DNA of 64,000 nt, taken from Brevibacillus centrosporus (GTDB taxonomy: Bacteria > Bacillota > Bacilli > Brevibacillales > Brevibacillaceae). A model generated the notes under the pieces. That model was not told where the DNA came from and made no database searches. It saw nothing but the letters and a program-made list of their open reading frames with translations. Below are positions 1 to 9,508 of this stretch, in pieces; positions within the stretch are counted from its first letter, which is position 1, and each line of letters opens with the position of its first letter. The translations under genes were made by a program, and so were the position numbers. Where the stretch lies: assembly GCF_003710815.1 (NCBI RefSeq), contig NZ_RHHP01000011.1, forward strand, positions 38,376 to 102,375, read 5' to 3'.

Positions 1-2
1 CA

Positions 3-749
3 CCAGAACAAGCCATTCGACTGGTGACTGGTCGGACGCTGCTCGTGGTTGTCGATACGCACCGTCCTTCGCTGGTTATTGAGCCTAAGCTGTTGGGTGA
101 AACCAGCCGGGTTGTCGTGATCGACCATCATCGCCGCTCAGAGGAATTTATTGAGCCCGTTCTGTTGTACTTGGAGCCGTATGCTTCCTCTACATCAGAG
201 CTGGTCACAGAGCTTTTGCAGTACCAAAGCGAGCGCTTGAACATCGACAGTCTGATTGCAACTGCATTGCTTGCGGGAATCGTCGTCGACACCAAGAGCT
301 TTGCCTTCCGTACAGGCTCGCGTACCTTCGAGGCTGCGTCGTTCCTGCGACGTAACGGTGCAGATACAGCAGCTGTCCAGCGTTTGCTGAAGGAAGATGT
401 CAATCAGTACGTCAAGCGTGCTCGAATCATCATGAACACTGAAACGTACCGTGACAATATGGCGATCGCTACAGGTGATCCTGCAGAAGAATATACGCAA
501 GTCCAGGTGGCTCAGGCGGCGGAACAGCTGCTGACCTTATCTGGCATTCAGGCATCGTTTGTCGTGGCACAGCGTGCTGACGGTGTGATTCTGATCAGTG
601 GGCGCTCTCTCGGTGACATCAATGTACAGTCCGTCATGGAGCTTTTGGGCGGCGGCGGTCACTTGACAGGAGCAGCGACCCAAATCGAAGGCATTACCAT
701 AAAAGAAGCAGTGAAACGCTTGAAAGAAGCGATCGATTCGGTCATGTAG
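3..749 (+). CDS. gdpP: GdpP cyclic-di-AMP phosphodiesterase, C-terminal part (5' end outside window)
   Basis: The reading frame is already open at base 3, so this is the C-terminal ~248 residues of a longer protein. The visible part is the DHH/DHHA1 catalytic module: [14 protein letters not shown] (the DHH motif) and near the end [12 protein letters not shown], the glycine-rich DHHA1 signature. In the GdpP/YybT family this module hydrolyses c-di-AMP to pApA; the membrane, PAS-like and degenerate GGDEF parts would lie upstream of the window. It is followed 26 bp later by rplI, the usual neighbour in Bacillales. Identity is secure from motifs and context. Confidence 0.95.
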   Translation, partial: PEQAIRLVTGRTLLVVVDTHRPSLVIEPKLLGETSRVVVIDHHRRSEEFIEPVLLYLEPYASSTSELVTELLQYQSERLNIDSLIATALLAGIVVDTKSFAFRTGSRTFEAASFLRRNGADTAAVQRLLKEDVNQYVKRARIIMNTETYRDNMAIATGDPAEEYTQVQVAQAAEQLLTLSGIQASFVVAQRADGVILISGRSLGDINVQSVMELLGGGGHLTGAATQIEGITIKEAVKRLKEAIDSVM

Positions 750-775
750 GCCAATATGAGAAGGGGGAAACGATG

Positions 776-1219
776 ATGAAAGTCATTTTTCTTCAAGATG
801 TTAAAGGCCAAGGCAAAAAAGGCGAAGTAAAAGATCTCTCCGAAGGTTATGTACGCAACTTCCTGCTGCCGCGCGGGCTGGCTAAGGAAGCGACAGATAG
901 CAACGTGAAAACGCTCGACGCTCAAAAGCGCAGCGAAGAGAAGCGCAAAGAGCAAGAGAAACAGGAAGCCATCGAATTGGGTGAAAAACTCAGCGAGCTG
1001 ACTGTGAAAGTAAAAGGCAAAGCAGGCGAAGGTGGTCGTCTGTTTGGCGCGATTTCCAGCAAGCAGGTAGCACAAGCGCTGGAAGAGCAGTTCAAGATCA
1101 AAGTGGACAAGCGCAAACTCGAAATGGATGCGATCCGCGCACTGGGTGTAACGCAAATTAAAGTAAAACTGCACAACGAAGTGACCACATCTCTCAAAGT
1201 ACACGTGGTCGAAGAATAA
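776..1219 (+). CDS. rplI: 50S ribosomal protein L9
   Basis: The product is 147 residues, the normal L9 size. The N-terminal domain ([16 protein letters not shown], then [16 protein letters not shown]) binds 23S rRNA. A Lys/Glu-rich connecting helix (about residues 45-75) leads to the C-terminal domain with [13 protein letters not shown]. Two ATG codons occur in tandem at 773 and 776. The AGGGGG Shine-Dalgarno at 762-767 is better spaced from the second, so I chose 776. The gene lies between gdpP and dnaB, the standard Bacillales order. Confidence 0.97.
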   Translation: MKVIFLQDVKGQGKKGEVKDLSEGYVRNFLLPRGLAKEATDSNVKTLDAQKRSEEKRKEQEKQEAIELGEKLSELTVKVKGKAGEGGRLFGAISSKQVAQALEEQFKIKVDKRKLEMDAIRALGVTQIKVKLHNEVTTSLKVHVVEE

Positions 1220-1243
1220 TGACAGACATGTGGAGGGTGTGAC

Positions 1244-2593
1244 GTGAGCGACCTGTTTTTGGATCGTGTGCCGCCGCAGAACAAGGAAGCAGAACAGTCG
1301 GTACTAGGTGCCGTGTTCTTGTCCAAGGAAGCTCTTATCACGGCCATTGAGATTCTTCGCCCGGAGGATTTCTACAAGACAGCGCATCAGCGCATCTTTC
1401 AAACGATGGTGGACCTGTACGAAAAAGGCGAACCTGTCGATCTGGTCACAGTGACAGCAGACCTGCAGGACCATAAGCTGCTGGATGAGATAGGTGGCGT
1501 TACCTATCTGACGGAAATCGCAAGCTCTGTTCCGACAGCAGCAAACATCGAGTATTACGCAAAGATTGTGGAAGAAAAGTCGCTTCTACGGCGATTGATT
1601 CATACAGCAACAAAGATCGCCAATGATGGATACTCACGCGAGGATGAGGTCACGGCAATCATTGCCGACGCGGAGAAGTACATCATGGAGATCGGGCAGA
1701 ATCGCAATAGCGGTGGTTTTACACCGATCCGTGATGCCTTGATGGAGACGTACGAGCGCATCGAGTTCTTGAGCCAGCGCAAGGGAGATATCACCGGGAT
1801 ATCGACGGGATACACCGACCTGGACAAGATGACGGCTGGCTTGCAGCGAAGCGACTTGATCATCCTCGCTGCCCGTCCTTCCGTAGGGAAAACGGCGTTT
1901 GCGTTGAATTTGGCACAGAATGTAGCCGCACGAGCTGGTGAGACCGTCGCCATTTTTTCTCTGGAGATGGGTGCGACCCAGCTCGTTCAACGTATGATCT
2001 GTGCCGAGGGGAATCTGGATGCTTCCCGGATGCGTTCGGGGGCATTGGAGGAAGACGATTGGCAGAAGCTGACGATGGCGATCGGGACTCTGGCGAAGGC
2101 GCCCATTTACATTGACGATAGTCCTGGGGTGACCGTCATGGATATCCGTGCCAAATGTCGTAGGCTGCAGGCGGAGAAAGGTCTCGGATTGATTCTGATC
2201 GACTATTTGCAATTGATTCATGGACGTGGAAAAGGAGATAACCGTCAGCAGGAAGTATCCGAAATTTCCCGTACCTTAAAAGGGATTGCCCGTGAGCTGA
2301 ACGTCCCTGTAATCGCCCTGTCGCAGCTGAGCCGTGGTGTAGAGCAGCGTCAGGACAAGCGTCCGATGATGTCGGATATTCGTGAGTCCGGTTCGATCGA
2401 GCAGGACGCCGATATCGTTGCGTTCCTGTACCGCGACGACTACTACGACAAAGAGACCGAGAACAAGAACGTTATCGAGGTCATCATCGCAAAGCAACGT
2501 AACGGCCCTACCGGAACAGTGGAGCTGGCGTTTTTAAAGGAATACAACAAATTCGTCAGTCTGGATAATCGGTTCCGAAATCAGGCAGGATAA
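1244..2593 (+). CDS. dnaB: replicative DNA helicase DnaB (DnaC of Bacillus subtilis)
   Basis: The product is 449 residues with a GTG start preceded by GGAGGG. The N-terminal DnaB domain (PPQNKEAEQSVLGA) is followed by a RecA-like ATPase. Walker A is ARPSVGKTAFALN (about residues 207-219), the B motif is LILIDYLQL, and the SQLSRGVEQR and RESGSIEQDAD motifs are typical of hexameric 5'-3' replicative helicases. It unwinds the fork ahead of the replisome. It follows rplI by 24 bp, so the two are probably co-transcribed, and a clear terminator follows. Confidence 0.98.
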   Translation: MSDLFLDRVPPQNKEAEQSVLGAVFLSKEALITAIEILRPEDFYKTAHQRIFQTMVDLYEKGEPVDLVTVTADLQDHKLLDEIGGVTYLTEIASSVPTAANIEYYAKIVEEKSLLRRLIHTATKIANDGYSREDEVTAIIADAEKYIMEIGQNRNSGGFTPIRDALMETYERIEFLSQRKGDITGISTGYTDLDKMTAGLQRSDLIILAARPSVGKTAFALNLAQNVAARAGETVAIFSLEMGATQLVQRMICAEGNLDASRMRSGALEEDDWQKLTMAIGTLAKAPIYIDDSPGVTVMDIRAKCRRLQAEKGLGLILIDYLQLIHGRGKGDNRQQEVSEISRTLKGIARELNVPVIALSQLSRGVEQRQDKRPMMSDIRESGSIEQDADIVAFLYRDDYYDKETENKNVIEVIIAKQRNGPTGTVELAFLKEYNKFVSLDNRFRNQAG

Positions 2594-2604
2594 AATAGAA
2601 ACAG

Positions 2605-2633
2605 AAAAGCCGGAGGGAATTCCGGCTTTTTTC
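2605..2633 (+). terminator. Rho-independent terminator after dnaB
   Basis: AAAAGCCGGA and TCCGGCTTTT form a 10-bp stem ending in a T run, 12 bases after the dnaB stop. It closes the gdpP-rplI-dnaB transcript. Confidence 0.9.
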
Positions 2634-2698
2634 TTTGGGAATTCCGTACTGCCCGATTTCAAAAAAGAGAAGGACAACAAGGGTTTGCATAGCGTATC

Positions 2699-2744
2699 AT
2701 AATTACCGAACGTATAATGTTCTTACTATTCAAATGTTCGTATT
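2699..2744 (+). promoter_or_regulatory. PurR-like operator (pair of inverted PurBoxes) upstream of purA
   Basis: ATTACCGAACG (2702-2712) and the inverted CAAATGTTCGTAT (2731-2743) resemble the AWWWCCGAACWWT PurBox and its inverse. The spacing is close to that of PurR-controlled promoters in Bacillus. The site sits just upstream of the purA -35 element. PurR control is inferred, because the spacing is one or two bases longer than the classical 16-17. Confidence 0.6.
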
Positions 2745-2748
2745 TTCG

Positions 2749-2777
2749 TTGACATGCGGGAAATGGTTTAGTACACT
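2749..2777 (+). promoter_or_regulatory. SigA-type promoter of purA
   Basis: A consensus TTGACA at 2749-2754 and TACACT at 2772-2777 are separated by exactly 17 bases. The promoter lies about 50 bases before the purA start and directly downstream of the PurBox pair. Confidence 0.75.
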
Positions 2778-2828
2778 TAGATTGTTTCAGGCCCAAAAGG
2801 ACATGATTATATCAGGAGGTGTTTTTCG

Positions 2829-4115
2829 ATGTCAACTGTCGTTGTCGTCGGAACCCAGTGGGGCGATGAAGGTAAAGGTAAAATTACTGACTATTTGGCT
2901 GAAAGCGCAGAAGTAGTGGCTCGTTACCAAGGCGGTAACAATGCAGGCCATACCATTATTTTTGATGGCAACAAATACAAACTGCACTTGATTCCATCTG
3001 GAATTTTTTATACAGATAAGACCTGCGTGATCGGTAATGGTATGGTAGTAGACCCAAGAGCGCTGATTAAAGAGCTGGAGTACATCCACAGCTTTGGTTT
3101 TACTACAAACAATTTGAAAATCAGTGATCGTGCCCACGTAATCTTGCCTTACCACATCAAACTGGATGGGGTAGAAGAAGATAGCCGTGGTGCAAACAAA
3201 ATTGGTACGACTCGTAAAGGGATCGGTCCTGCCTACATGGATAAAGCGGCTCGTATCGGTATCCGTATTGCAGACCTGCTGGATCCAGAAGAGTTCAAAC
3301 GCAAGCTGGAGCGCAACCTGGCTGAAAAGAACAACCTGTTGGAGAAAGTCTACAACACCACAGGGTTTGAATTGAATGAAATTCTGGACGAATACCTGGC
3401 TGTAGCTGAGGTTATCCGTCCTTATGTAACCGATACATCTGTAGTTTTGAACGATGCAATCGACCGCGGCAACCGCGTGCTGTTTGAGGGTGCCCAAGGC
3501 GTGCTGCTCGATATTGACCAAGGTACTTATCCGTACGTAACGTCTTCCAATCCAATCGCGGGTGGAGTGACGATCGGTTCCGGTGTGGGACCAACCAAAA
3601 TCAATCAAGTCATCGGGGTAGCGAAAGCGTACACGACTCGTGTAGGGGACGGTCCGTTCCTGACTGAGTTGACTGATGCGATTGGTGATCAAATCCGTGA
3701 AGTGGGTGCCGAGTACGGTACGACAACTGGCCGCGCACGCCGTGTAGGCTGGTTTGACAGTGTAGTTGTTCGTCACGCTCGTCGTGTCAGTGGCATCACC
3801 GGTCTGGCTATCACGAAGCTGGATACTTTGACTGGCATCGAGACCCTGCGTATTTGCACCGCGTACAAATACAACGGTGAGATTATCGAATCGTTCCCGG
3901 CGAACCTGAACCTGCTCGCAAAATGCGAACCAGTTTACGAGGAGCTGCCAGGCTGGACAGAGGACATCACAGGTGTTCGCAACCTCAACGATTTGCCAGA
4001 AAACGCACGTCACTACATTGAGCGTATCACGCAGCTTACTGGCATTCCGATGTCGATCTTCTCTGTAGGACCAGACCGTGAGCAAACCGTAGTCGTTCGC
4101 GGCATTTACGGATAA
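2829..4115 (+). CDS. purA: adenylosuccinate synthetase
   Basis: The product is 428 residues, the family norm. [11 protein letters not shown] at the N-terminus is the PurA GTP-binding loop. GNNAGHTI, the [20 protein letters not shown] segment and the C-terminal [11 protein letters not shown] and [10 protein letters not shown] motifs complete the signature. The enzyme joins IMP and aspartate using GTP, the first committed step to AMP. The start has a strong RBS (CAGGAGGTG). It is a single-gene unit with its own promoter, putative PurR operator and terminator. Confidence 0.98.
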   Translation: MSTVVVVGTQWGDEGKGKITDYLAESAEVVARYQGGNNAGHTIIFDGNKYKLHLIPSGIFYTDKTCVIGNGMVVDPRALIKELEYIHSFGFTTNNLKISDRAHVILPYHIKLDGVEEDSRGANKIGTTRKGIGPAYMDKAARIGIRIADLLDPEEFKRKLERNLAEKNNLLEKVYNTTGFELNEILDEYLAVAEVIRPYVTDTSVVLNDAIDRGNRVLFEGAQGVLLDIDQGTYPYVTSSNPIAGGVTIGSGVGPTKINQVIGVAKAYTTRVGDGPFLTELTDAIGDQIREVGAEYGTTTGRARRVGWFDSVVVRHARRVSGITGLAITKLDTLTGIETLRICTAYKYNGEIIESFPANLNLLAKCEPVYEELPGWTEDITGVRNLNDLPENARHYIERITQLTGIPMSIFSVGPDREQTVVVRGIYG

Positions 4116-4139
4116 GCCTTAGTCCCATAGACATAGCGA

Positions 4140-4169
4140 AAGCTGTCGATTATTCGACAGCTTTTTTTT
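4140..4169 (+). terminator. terminator after purA
   Basis: AAGCTGTCGA / TCGACAGCTT stem with a four-base loop and an eight-T run, 24 bases after purA. Confidence 0.92.
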
Positions 4170-4368
4170 GTACAACCAAGAATGGATCCCGTATGCGGGC
4201 AGCAGAGGAGAGACCTGTGCCCTCTTGCCGGGGGCAGTTTTCGAGTTGGACAAAAGTCCCGATACGGGTTTTTATGTTACGAGAAAATTTATTTCGAGAG
4301 GACAGACACGAAACGACACCTTCTGGGCATAAAGTAGAGCATAGCAAGGAAATGGAGAGGTGATCGTG

Positions 4369-4575
4369 ATGATGGGTTTTGATCAAAAAGCCATGAAGCT
4401 GCTGGGGAAGAACGTACAGGTGAAGATGTTCAATGGCGTCGTCATCAAGGGAACCATGACTCATTTCGATAACGGATACCTGTGCTTCATCACCACTTAC
4501 AAGCAGCAGGATACCGAAAAAACGACGATTCGCAGGCTGGCAATCAAAGAAGTAACTTCCATGCTCGAGGTGTGA
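4369..4575 (+). CDS. small protein of unknown function, possibly LSm-like
   Basis: The product is 68 residues. The start is chosen at the ATG 8 bases after GGAGAGG; a GTG at 4366 and an ATG at 4372 are alternatives. The sequence VQVKMFNGVVIKGTMTHFDNGYLCFIT alternates hydrophobic residues around G-x(n)-G turns in a way that recalls the Sm1 strand pattern of Sm/Hfq-like folds, followed by a basic segment TIRRLAIKEV. That fold assignment is a visual inference only. It stands alone between purA and a convergent gene, with its own terminator. Confidence 0.7.
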   Translation: MMGFDQKAMKLLGKNVQVKMFNGVVIKGTMTHFDNGYLCFITTYKQQDTEKTTIRRLAIKEVTSMLEV

Positions 4576-4600
4576 TAATCGAATGAGCAAAAAGCACTGA

Positions 4601-4634
4601 GCCACCTACTCATAGCGGAGCAGGTGGCTTTCTA
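4601..4634. terminator. hairpin terminator between convergent genes
   Basis: GCCACCT (4601-4607) pairs with AGGTGGC (4622-4628) and is followed by TTTCT. It can end the plus-strand small gene and lies next to the 3' end of the minus-strand gene at 4657. Confidence 0.6.
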
Positions 4635-4656
4635 TTGACCTAGGCTGGTTACAAAG

Positions 4657-5037
4657 TCATATCATGCCGCCGCAGGAAGTAATGATTTGGGTAGCTTCGT
4701 CGCCTCTTTCTTCTGGAACGACTGCGGTCAGGAGGACACTTCGATTTAGATCGTCATCTCCCCGTTCAGCCATCCCGCTAGCATCTGGATCTACTGCGGC
4801 AAGTACGCTGGCATCCCGGCCGCTGGGAAAATCACCAGCCAGTGTCATGTTGCCCAGGCTCGGTATTTCGCCAGAGATCGGATTCATGATCGATTCGTTC
4901 CCATCGCCTGGAAATTGTCCGACTCTGTCGATTTGCATGGTGGAAAAACCAGCTTGTCGAAGAGCATCGGCCGCTTTTCCTGCATCCTCCTCCGTATGAA
5001 AACCTGCCAGAATGTTTCTTTCTTTCACGTAAATCAC
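4657..5037 (-). CDS. hypothetical protein, YflT-like N-terminal pattern
   Basis: The product is 126 residues. It opens with NILAGFHTEEDAGKAADALR, a strand-helix pattern (a variable 'tendency to divert' turn, then an alpha helix) reminiscent of the general stress YflT/17M ferredoxin-like domain. The middle is acidic and glycine-rich (PGDGNESIMNP, ERGDDDLN). The end returns to strand-helix-strand, SVLLTAVVPEERGDEATQIITSCGGMI. It has no signal peptide or membrane segment. Function is unknown; the fold comparison is by eye only. Confidence 0.7.
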   Translation of the reverse strand: MIYVKERNILAGFHTEEDAGKAADALRQAGFSTMQIDRVGQFPGDGNESIMNPISGEIPSLGNMTLAGDFPSGRDASVLAAVDPDASGMAERGDDDLNRSVLLTAVVPEERGDEATQIITSCGGMI

Positions 5038-5290
5038 TCTCCTGACTGTCTAAAATATTCCAGTTTCATGTACATATCATGACTCTTGGTCAAGTTTTTT
5101 ATTCGACAGCAATTTACACTTGATGTTGTCGTTAAATATGTGGTAAAGTCGACATAGTTGGTTTCTTTAGGCAATTTGGCAGATTACTGGAAACAAAATT
5201 TTGGGCTATATGTCCTAGTCGGTATATTTAAATAATTCAGGGAATACCGAATGCAAGGCGAGCTGCTAATGTTTTCAGGAGGGACAAGTT

Positions 5291-6790
5291 ATGCAATGGT
5301 CGGAATGGAAGGCCAAGCTGCAGGAACGGTCAGAGCAAATCGTTCAGAATTGCAGACAATTGGCGAAGCGCACGATAGATCAAACAAGCTCATACATTCA
5401 AACACATAAGAAACAAACCATTTCTGTCGCGGCAGGGCTGGTACTGACCGTGGCAGCGGGAGCTTCCGCACAGTACTACTACACCAGCAACATCATTTCG
5501 GTGTATCACGTTCTCGTAAATGGTCAAGAGATTGGCGTGGTGGACAACCCCGCAGTGGTAAAGAACTGGACGGCAGCCAAGCTGGAGGAAGAGCAGGCAA
5601 AGAACGGCCTCTCTATGACGCTTGCTGATTACATCACGTTCCAGGAAGAGCGTAAGTACAAGGCGCCGTTTGATAACGAGTCGACTGTACGCGCACTATC
5701 CGACATCGCCGACATCAAAGTTGAGGCGGTTAAGCTGATTGTAGACGGGAAGGTTGTCGGTTATGCGGCGGATCAGAATACAGCTGATCAAGTGCTTGCT
5801 CATGTGAAAGAGAAGTTTTCGGGCATCCCAGCACAGGCAGACAAGAAAGTGGCCGTAGCGGCTGCATCGTTAAGCGCACCTGCAAAGAGCAGTCCCATCA
5901 AGGAAGTTACGTTTAAGGAGCAGGTAGAGACAGAGAGCGACTCAGTCACGGCCGCGCAGGTTTTGCCGGCGGACAAGCTGGAGGAGCTGCTCGTTAAAGG
6001 TACCTTCAAGCAGATGACGCATACAGTCGTTGAAGGAGATTGCATCGGTTGTATCGCTAAAAAGTACGGCATTACGTCAAATGATATCTATGCAAACAAC
6101 CCTGGCATCACGGAAAATACGTTGCTCCAGCTGGGGCAGCAAATCAACGTGACCGCTATTCGTCCGTTTGTGACGGTACAGGTGAAAGAGGATCTCTCCC
6201 AAAAAGAAACGATTGCGTTCTCCACGCAAATCAACAACAACGATAAGCTGCCAAAGGGAGAAACAAAAGTCGTCCAGGAAGGTCGGGACGGCAGCAAGAT
6301 GGTTCAGTATGAGATCGTGAAAGAAAATGGGCAAGTAGTTGCGAAAAATATCGTCAAGCAGGACGTGATCGCACAGCCTGTTGCGAAAATCGTGGAGCGG
6401 GGAACAAAGGTGATTCCATCTCGTGGGACAGGCCGTCTGAGCTGGCCAGCGAGCGGTTATATCAGCAGCGGATTTGGTACGCGCTGGGGCCGTATGCATA
6501 AAGGGATCGACATCGCTGGATCTGGTTCTGTTTTGGCTGCCGATAATGGTCGTGTCAAATTTGCTGGATGGGATGGCGACTACGGTAAAGCGGTCATCAT
6601 CGATCACGGCAATGGCATGGAAACTCTTTATGGCCACATGAGCACAATCAGCGTCAAGGTAGGCGACGTGGTTGCGCAAGGCAAAAAAATCGGAGTAAAA
6701 GGATCGACTGGGGATTCTACGGGTGTTCACTTGCATTTTGAGGTTCATCAGAATGGACGAATCCAGAACCCTATGCGTTACTTGAAATAG
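5291..6790 (+). CDS. membrane-anchored LysM-G5-M23 peptidoglycan endopeptidase
   Basis: The product is 499 residues. A basic N-terminal segment precedes one membrane span (about 43-63, TISVAAGLVLTVAAGASA). A LysM-type repeat follows near 240-290 (HTVVEGDCIGCIAKKYGI...), then a G5-like domain (about 292-375), then a C-terminal M23/LytM domain. The zinc and catalytic residues are visible: HKGIDIAG, VIIDHGNG, LYGHMS and VHLHFEV. It should cut peptide cross-links in the cell wall. It lies directly upstream of the walRK operon, which controls such hydrolases, and has its own terminator. Confidence 0.93.
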   Translation: MQWSEWKAKLQERSEQIVQNCRQLAKRTIDQTSSYIQTHKKQTISVAAGLVLTVAAGASAQYYYTSNIISVYHVLVNGQEIGVVDNPAVVKNWTAAKLEEEQAKNGLSMTLADYITFQEERKYKAPFDNESTVRALSDIADIKVEAVKLIVDGKVVGYAADQNTADQVLAHVKEKFSGIPAQADKKVAVAAASLSAPAKSSPIKEVTFKEQVETESDSVTAAQVLPADKLEELLVKGTFKQMTHTVVEGDCIGCIAKKYGITSNDIYANNPGITENTLLQLGQQINVTAIRPFVTVQVKEDLSQKETIAFSTQINNNDKLPKGETKVVQEGRDGSKMVQYEIVKENGQVVAKNIVKQDVIAQPVAKIVERGTKVIPSRGTGRLSWPASGYISSGFGTRWGRMHKGIDIAGSGSVLAADNGRVKFAGWDGDYGKAVIIDHGNGMETLYGHMSTISVKVGDVVAQGKKIGVKGSTGDSTGVHLHFEVHQNGRIQNPMRYLK

Positions 6791-6813
6791 ACAAGTAATA
6801 TATGGAAATAGAG

Positions 6814-6849
6814 AAAAGGGGGTCTCCACGCGAGATTACCCTTTTTTTG
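6814..6849 (+). terminator. terminator after the M23 peptidase gene
   Basis: AAAAGGGGGTCTC pairs imperfectly with GAGATTACCCTTTT and runs into a T tract, 24 bases past the stop codon. Confidence 0.75.
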
Positions 6850-6977
6850 TGCACGTGAAACAGCTATAGGCAGGGAGTGCTTTCCAGAGGACTTCTTTAC
6901 GCGCGGGACATGGTGTATTGTAGAGGAATAGATGCTCCTCGAGTGGAATCTTTTTATGAAGAAAAGGAGGGAGCAAG

Positions 6978-7688
6978 ATGGCAAAACTCCTGGTTGTAGA
7001 CGATGAAAAACCGATTGCAGATATTTTGAAGTTTACGTTTGAAAAGGAAGGCTATCAGGTGGTTTGCGCCTATGATGGTGATGAAGCACTGGTTGTCGTT
7101 CAAAATGAAAGGCCCGATCTGATTTTGCTGGATGTGATGCTGCCAGGCAGGGATGGTATGGACGTCTGCCGAGCTGTTCGTCAGTCTCATGATGTACCGA
7201 TCATCATGCTGACAGCAAAGGACTCGGAGCTGGATAAAGTGCTAGGCCTGGAATTGGGAGCGGACGATTACGTCACGAAGCCATTTAGCACGCGCGAGCT
7301 GGTGGCACGGGTCAAAGCTCATTTGCGCAGACATCAGCCCAAGAATGAGGAAAAGGACCAGCAGCACCTGCTGCGTGTGCACGAGCTGGAGATCGACCTG
7401 CATTCATACACCGTTGATAAAACGGGTGAGCAGTTGGATTTGACCCATCGGGAGTTCGAGCTTCTGGTCTATTTGGCAAAGCATCAGGGGCAGGTACTGA
7501 CACGAGAGCATTTGCTTCAGTCTGTATGGGGATTTGATTATTTTGGCGATGTGCGGACTGTCGATGTGACCATTCGTCGTTTACGGGAAAAAATCGAGGA
7601 TGATCCGAGTCAGCCGAAATACATCATCACCCGTCGGGGCTTGGGCTATACACTGCGTAACCCTGGCATGGGAGGAACGCCTGGATGA
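6978..7688 (+). CDS. walR: essential response regulator WalR (YycF)
   Basis: The product is 236 residues of the OmpR/PhoB class. The receiver domain has the acidic pair DDEK at residues 8-9, the phospho-acceptor Asp in [10 protein letters not shown] (about residue 53), and the conserved K in DDYVTKPFS (about 102). The C-terminal winged helix ends with [19 protein letters not shown] and [10 protein letters not shown]. It regulates autolysins and other wall genes. It begins the walRKHIJ operon; the RBS is AAAGGAGGG, and the stop overlaps the walK start by 4 bases. Confidence 0.97.
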   Translation: MAKLLVVDDEKPIADILKFTFEKEGYQVVCAYDGDEALVVVQNERPDLILLDVMLPGRDGMDVCRAVRQSHDVPIIMLTAKDSELDKVLGLELGADDYVTKPFSTRELVARVKAHLRRHQPKNEEKDQQHLLRVHELEIDLHSYTVDKTGEQLDLTHREFELLVYLAKHQGQVLTREHLLQSVWGFDYFGDVRTVDVTIRRLREKIEDDPSQPKYIITRRGLGYTLRNPGMGGTPG

Positions 7689-9508
7689 GGCGGCTGTTTA
7701 AAACGGTTCAATGGAAAATGGTCGTCATTTACATGCTGCTCATTTTGTTGGCGATGCAATTCATTGGAGCTTACTTTGCCAGGGAAGTCGAGAGCTACTA
7801 CATCAACACGTTTTCCGAGTCGCTAAACGGCCAGGCAAGTCTGCTGGCGAGCCTGTTGGAAGCGGATCTGCGGCCGACAGAAGGAAAGGAACAAAATCCG
7901 GAGCAATATCGACAGGATATCGACAACCTGATTAACAACCTGGTAAAGATCAACGGTGCCAACGTACAGGTGATCGACCAAACGGGTACCGTCGTCAGTA
8001 CGACAGAGGACAAGAGCACGATTGGCCAACGGACGTCACAGCCGGAAGTCACCGTCGCACTGCTGGGGACTCGCAGTGAGTCTATGCGGATCGATCCGCG
8101 TACAGGTGCGCGCGTAAAAGTGCTGGTTCTCCCTGTCAAAGGCGATCAGATCGTGTACGGGGCGGTTTATATGGTCGCTTCGATGGAAGGCACGTATACC
8201 ACGATTCGTAAAATGAACGGGATTTTGGCGACGGGTACGATGTTTGCCCTGATCATCACGGCTGGTCTGGGAGTCGTGCTGGCGCGGACCATTACCAAAC
8301 CGGTGAAGGAAATGACTCGCCAGGCGCGAGCTGTCGCGGACGGAGACTTCAACCGCAATGTGAGGGTATATAGTGGAGATGAGATCGGTCAGCTAGGTAT
8401 GGCCTTTAACCATATGACCATACGTCTTCAGGAGGCGATCCTGCAGCAGGAGGAAGAGCGGGAAAAGCTCGCCGGTATTTTGAGCAACATGACAGACGGA
8501 GTGATCGCTGCCGATCGGAAGGGCAGAATCATTTTGTTCAACCGTGCTGCCGAAGAGATGCTGCAGGTGACCATGACTGAGGTGTTGATCAAAGGAAGGA
8601 CCCTGTACGACTTGTTGGGGCTGCCTCCTGAGGACGAAATGCCGCTTCATGAGCAGGAAGAGCCTTTGTTTATCGAGATGATGCTGCCCAATCGGGATGA
8701 GGTCATCTTGCGTGTGACGTTTACACCGCTGCAGCATGACAGTGGGAAAAAGGGCGGCATCATTGCCGTGGTCGCTGACGTGACGGAGCAGCAACGCTTG
8801 GAGCATCAGCGCAGGGAATTCGTTGCGAATGTATCCCATGAGCTGCGAACGCCGCTAACGACGATCAAAAGCTATGTGGAGGCCTTGCTGGATGGCGCGA
8901 TGGACGAGCCTGATTTGTCCAATCGCTTTTTACGAGTGACCATGTCGGAAACGGAGCGAATGATCCGTCTGGTCAACGATTTGCTGCAGCTGTCCCGTTT
9001 TGACTCCCAAGGGGTGCGTTTGCATTGCAAGGAAGCCGATCTCAACCGGTTGCTTCACTATGCAGCGGATCGCTTTTCCATGTTTGGCGAGCAGCAGGAG
9101 GTAGAGCTTCATCTGGACGTGCCAGACAAGCTGCCTGCGGTATACATTGATACCGATGCGATCAACCAGGTACTGGACAATTTGCTATCCAATGCGATCA
9201 AGTACACTCCCCAAGGGGGCAAAGTGGTCTTGCATGCAAAAGTAAACAATCATCAGAAGCGGGTGCTTATCTCCATTGAAGATACGGGGATCGGGATCCC
9301 GAGCCGCGATTTGAAACGCATTTTCGAAAGGTTTTACCGGGTTGATAAAGCGCGCTCACGCGGACAGGGCGGCACGGGTCTGGGACTGGCTATTGCGCGT
9401 GAATTGGTGCAAGCGCATGGAGCGGACATCGAGATCACCAGTGAATGGAATGTGGGGACGACGGTAACGTTCTGGGTTCCATTTGCCCAAGGGGGTAAGG
9501 CGGTATGA
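7685..9508 (+). CDS. walK: sensor histidine kinase WalK (YycG)
   Basis: The product is 607 residues. Two membrane spans (about 12-29 and 180-201) enclose an extracellular sensor domain. HAMP (about 200-255), PAS (about 262-370), HisKA with the phosphorylated His in [15 protein letters not shown], and an HATPase domain with [19 protein letters not shown] and [12 protein letters not shown] follow in order. It phosphorylates WalR to couple wall synthesis to growth. It overlaps walR by 4 bases and walH by 4 bases, indicating translational coupling. Confidence 0.97.
   Translation: MRRLFKTVQWKMVVIYMLLILLAMQFIGAYFAREVESYYINTFSESLNGQASLLASLLEADLRPTEGKEQNPEQYRQDIDNLINNLVKINGANVQVIDQTGTVVSTTEDKSTIGQRTSQPEVTVALLGTRSESMRIDPRTGARVKVLVLPVKGDQIVYGAVYMVASMEGTYTTIRKMNGILATGTMFALIITAGLGVVLARTITKPVKEMTRQARAVADGDFNRNVRVYSGDEIGQLGMAFNHMTIRLQEAILQQEEEREKLAGILSNMTDGVIAADRKGRIILFNRAAEEMLQVTMTEVLIKGRTLYDLLGLPPEDEMPLHEQEEPLFIEMMLPNRDEVILRVTFTPLQHDSGKKGGIIAVVADVTEQQRLEHQRREFVANVSHELRTPLTTIKSYVEALLDGAMDEPDLSNRFLRVTMSETERMIRLVNDLLQLSRFDSQGVRLHCKEADLNRLLHYAADRFSMFGEQQEVELHLDVPDKLPAVYIDTDAINQVLDNLLSNAIKYTPQGGKVVLHAKVNNHQKRVLISIEDTGIGIPSRDLKRIFERFYRVDKARSRGQGGTGLGLAIARELVQAHGADIEITSEWNVGTTVTFWVPFAQGGKAV

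Noticed and set aside
2832..4085. 417-codon open frame opposite purA
   Set aside because: It is a shadow of purA; its length reflects purA codon use, and it lacks start signals and protein features.
4140..4368. RNA gene or riboswitch after purA
   Set aside because: Beyond the purA terminator there is no conserved RNA motif that I recognise.
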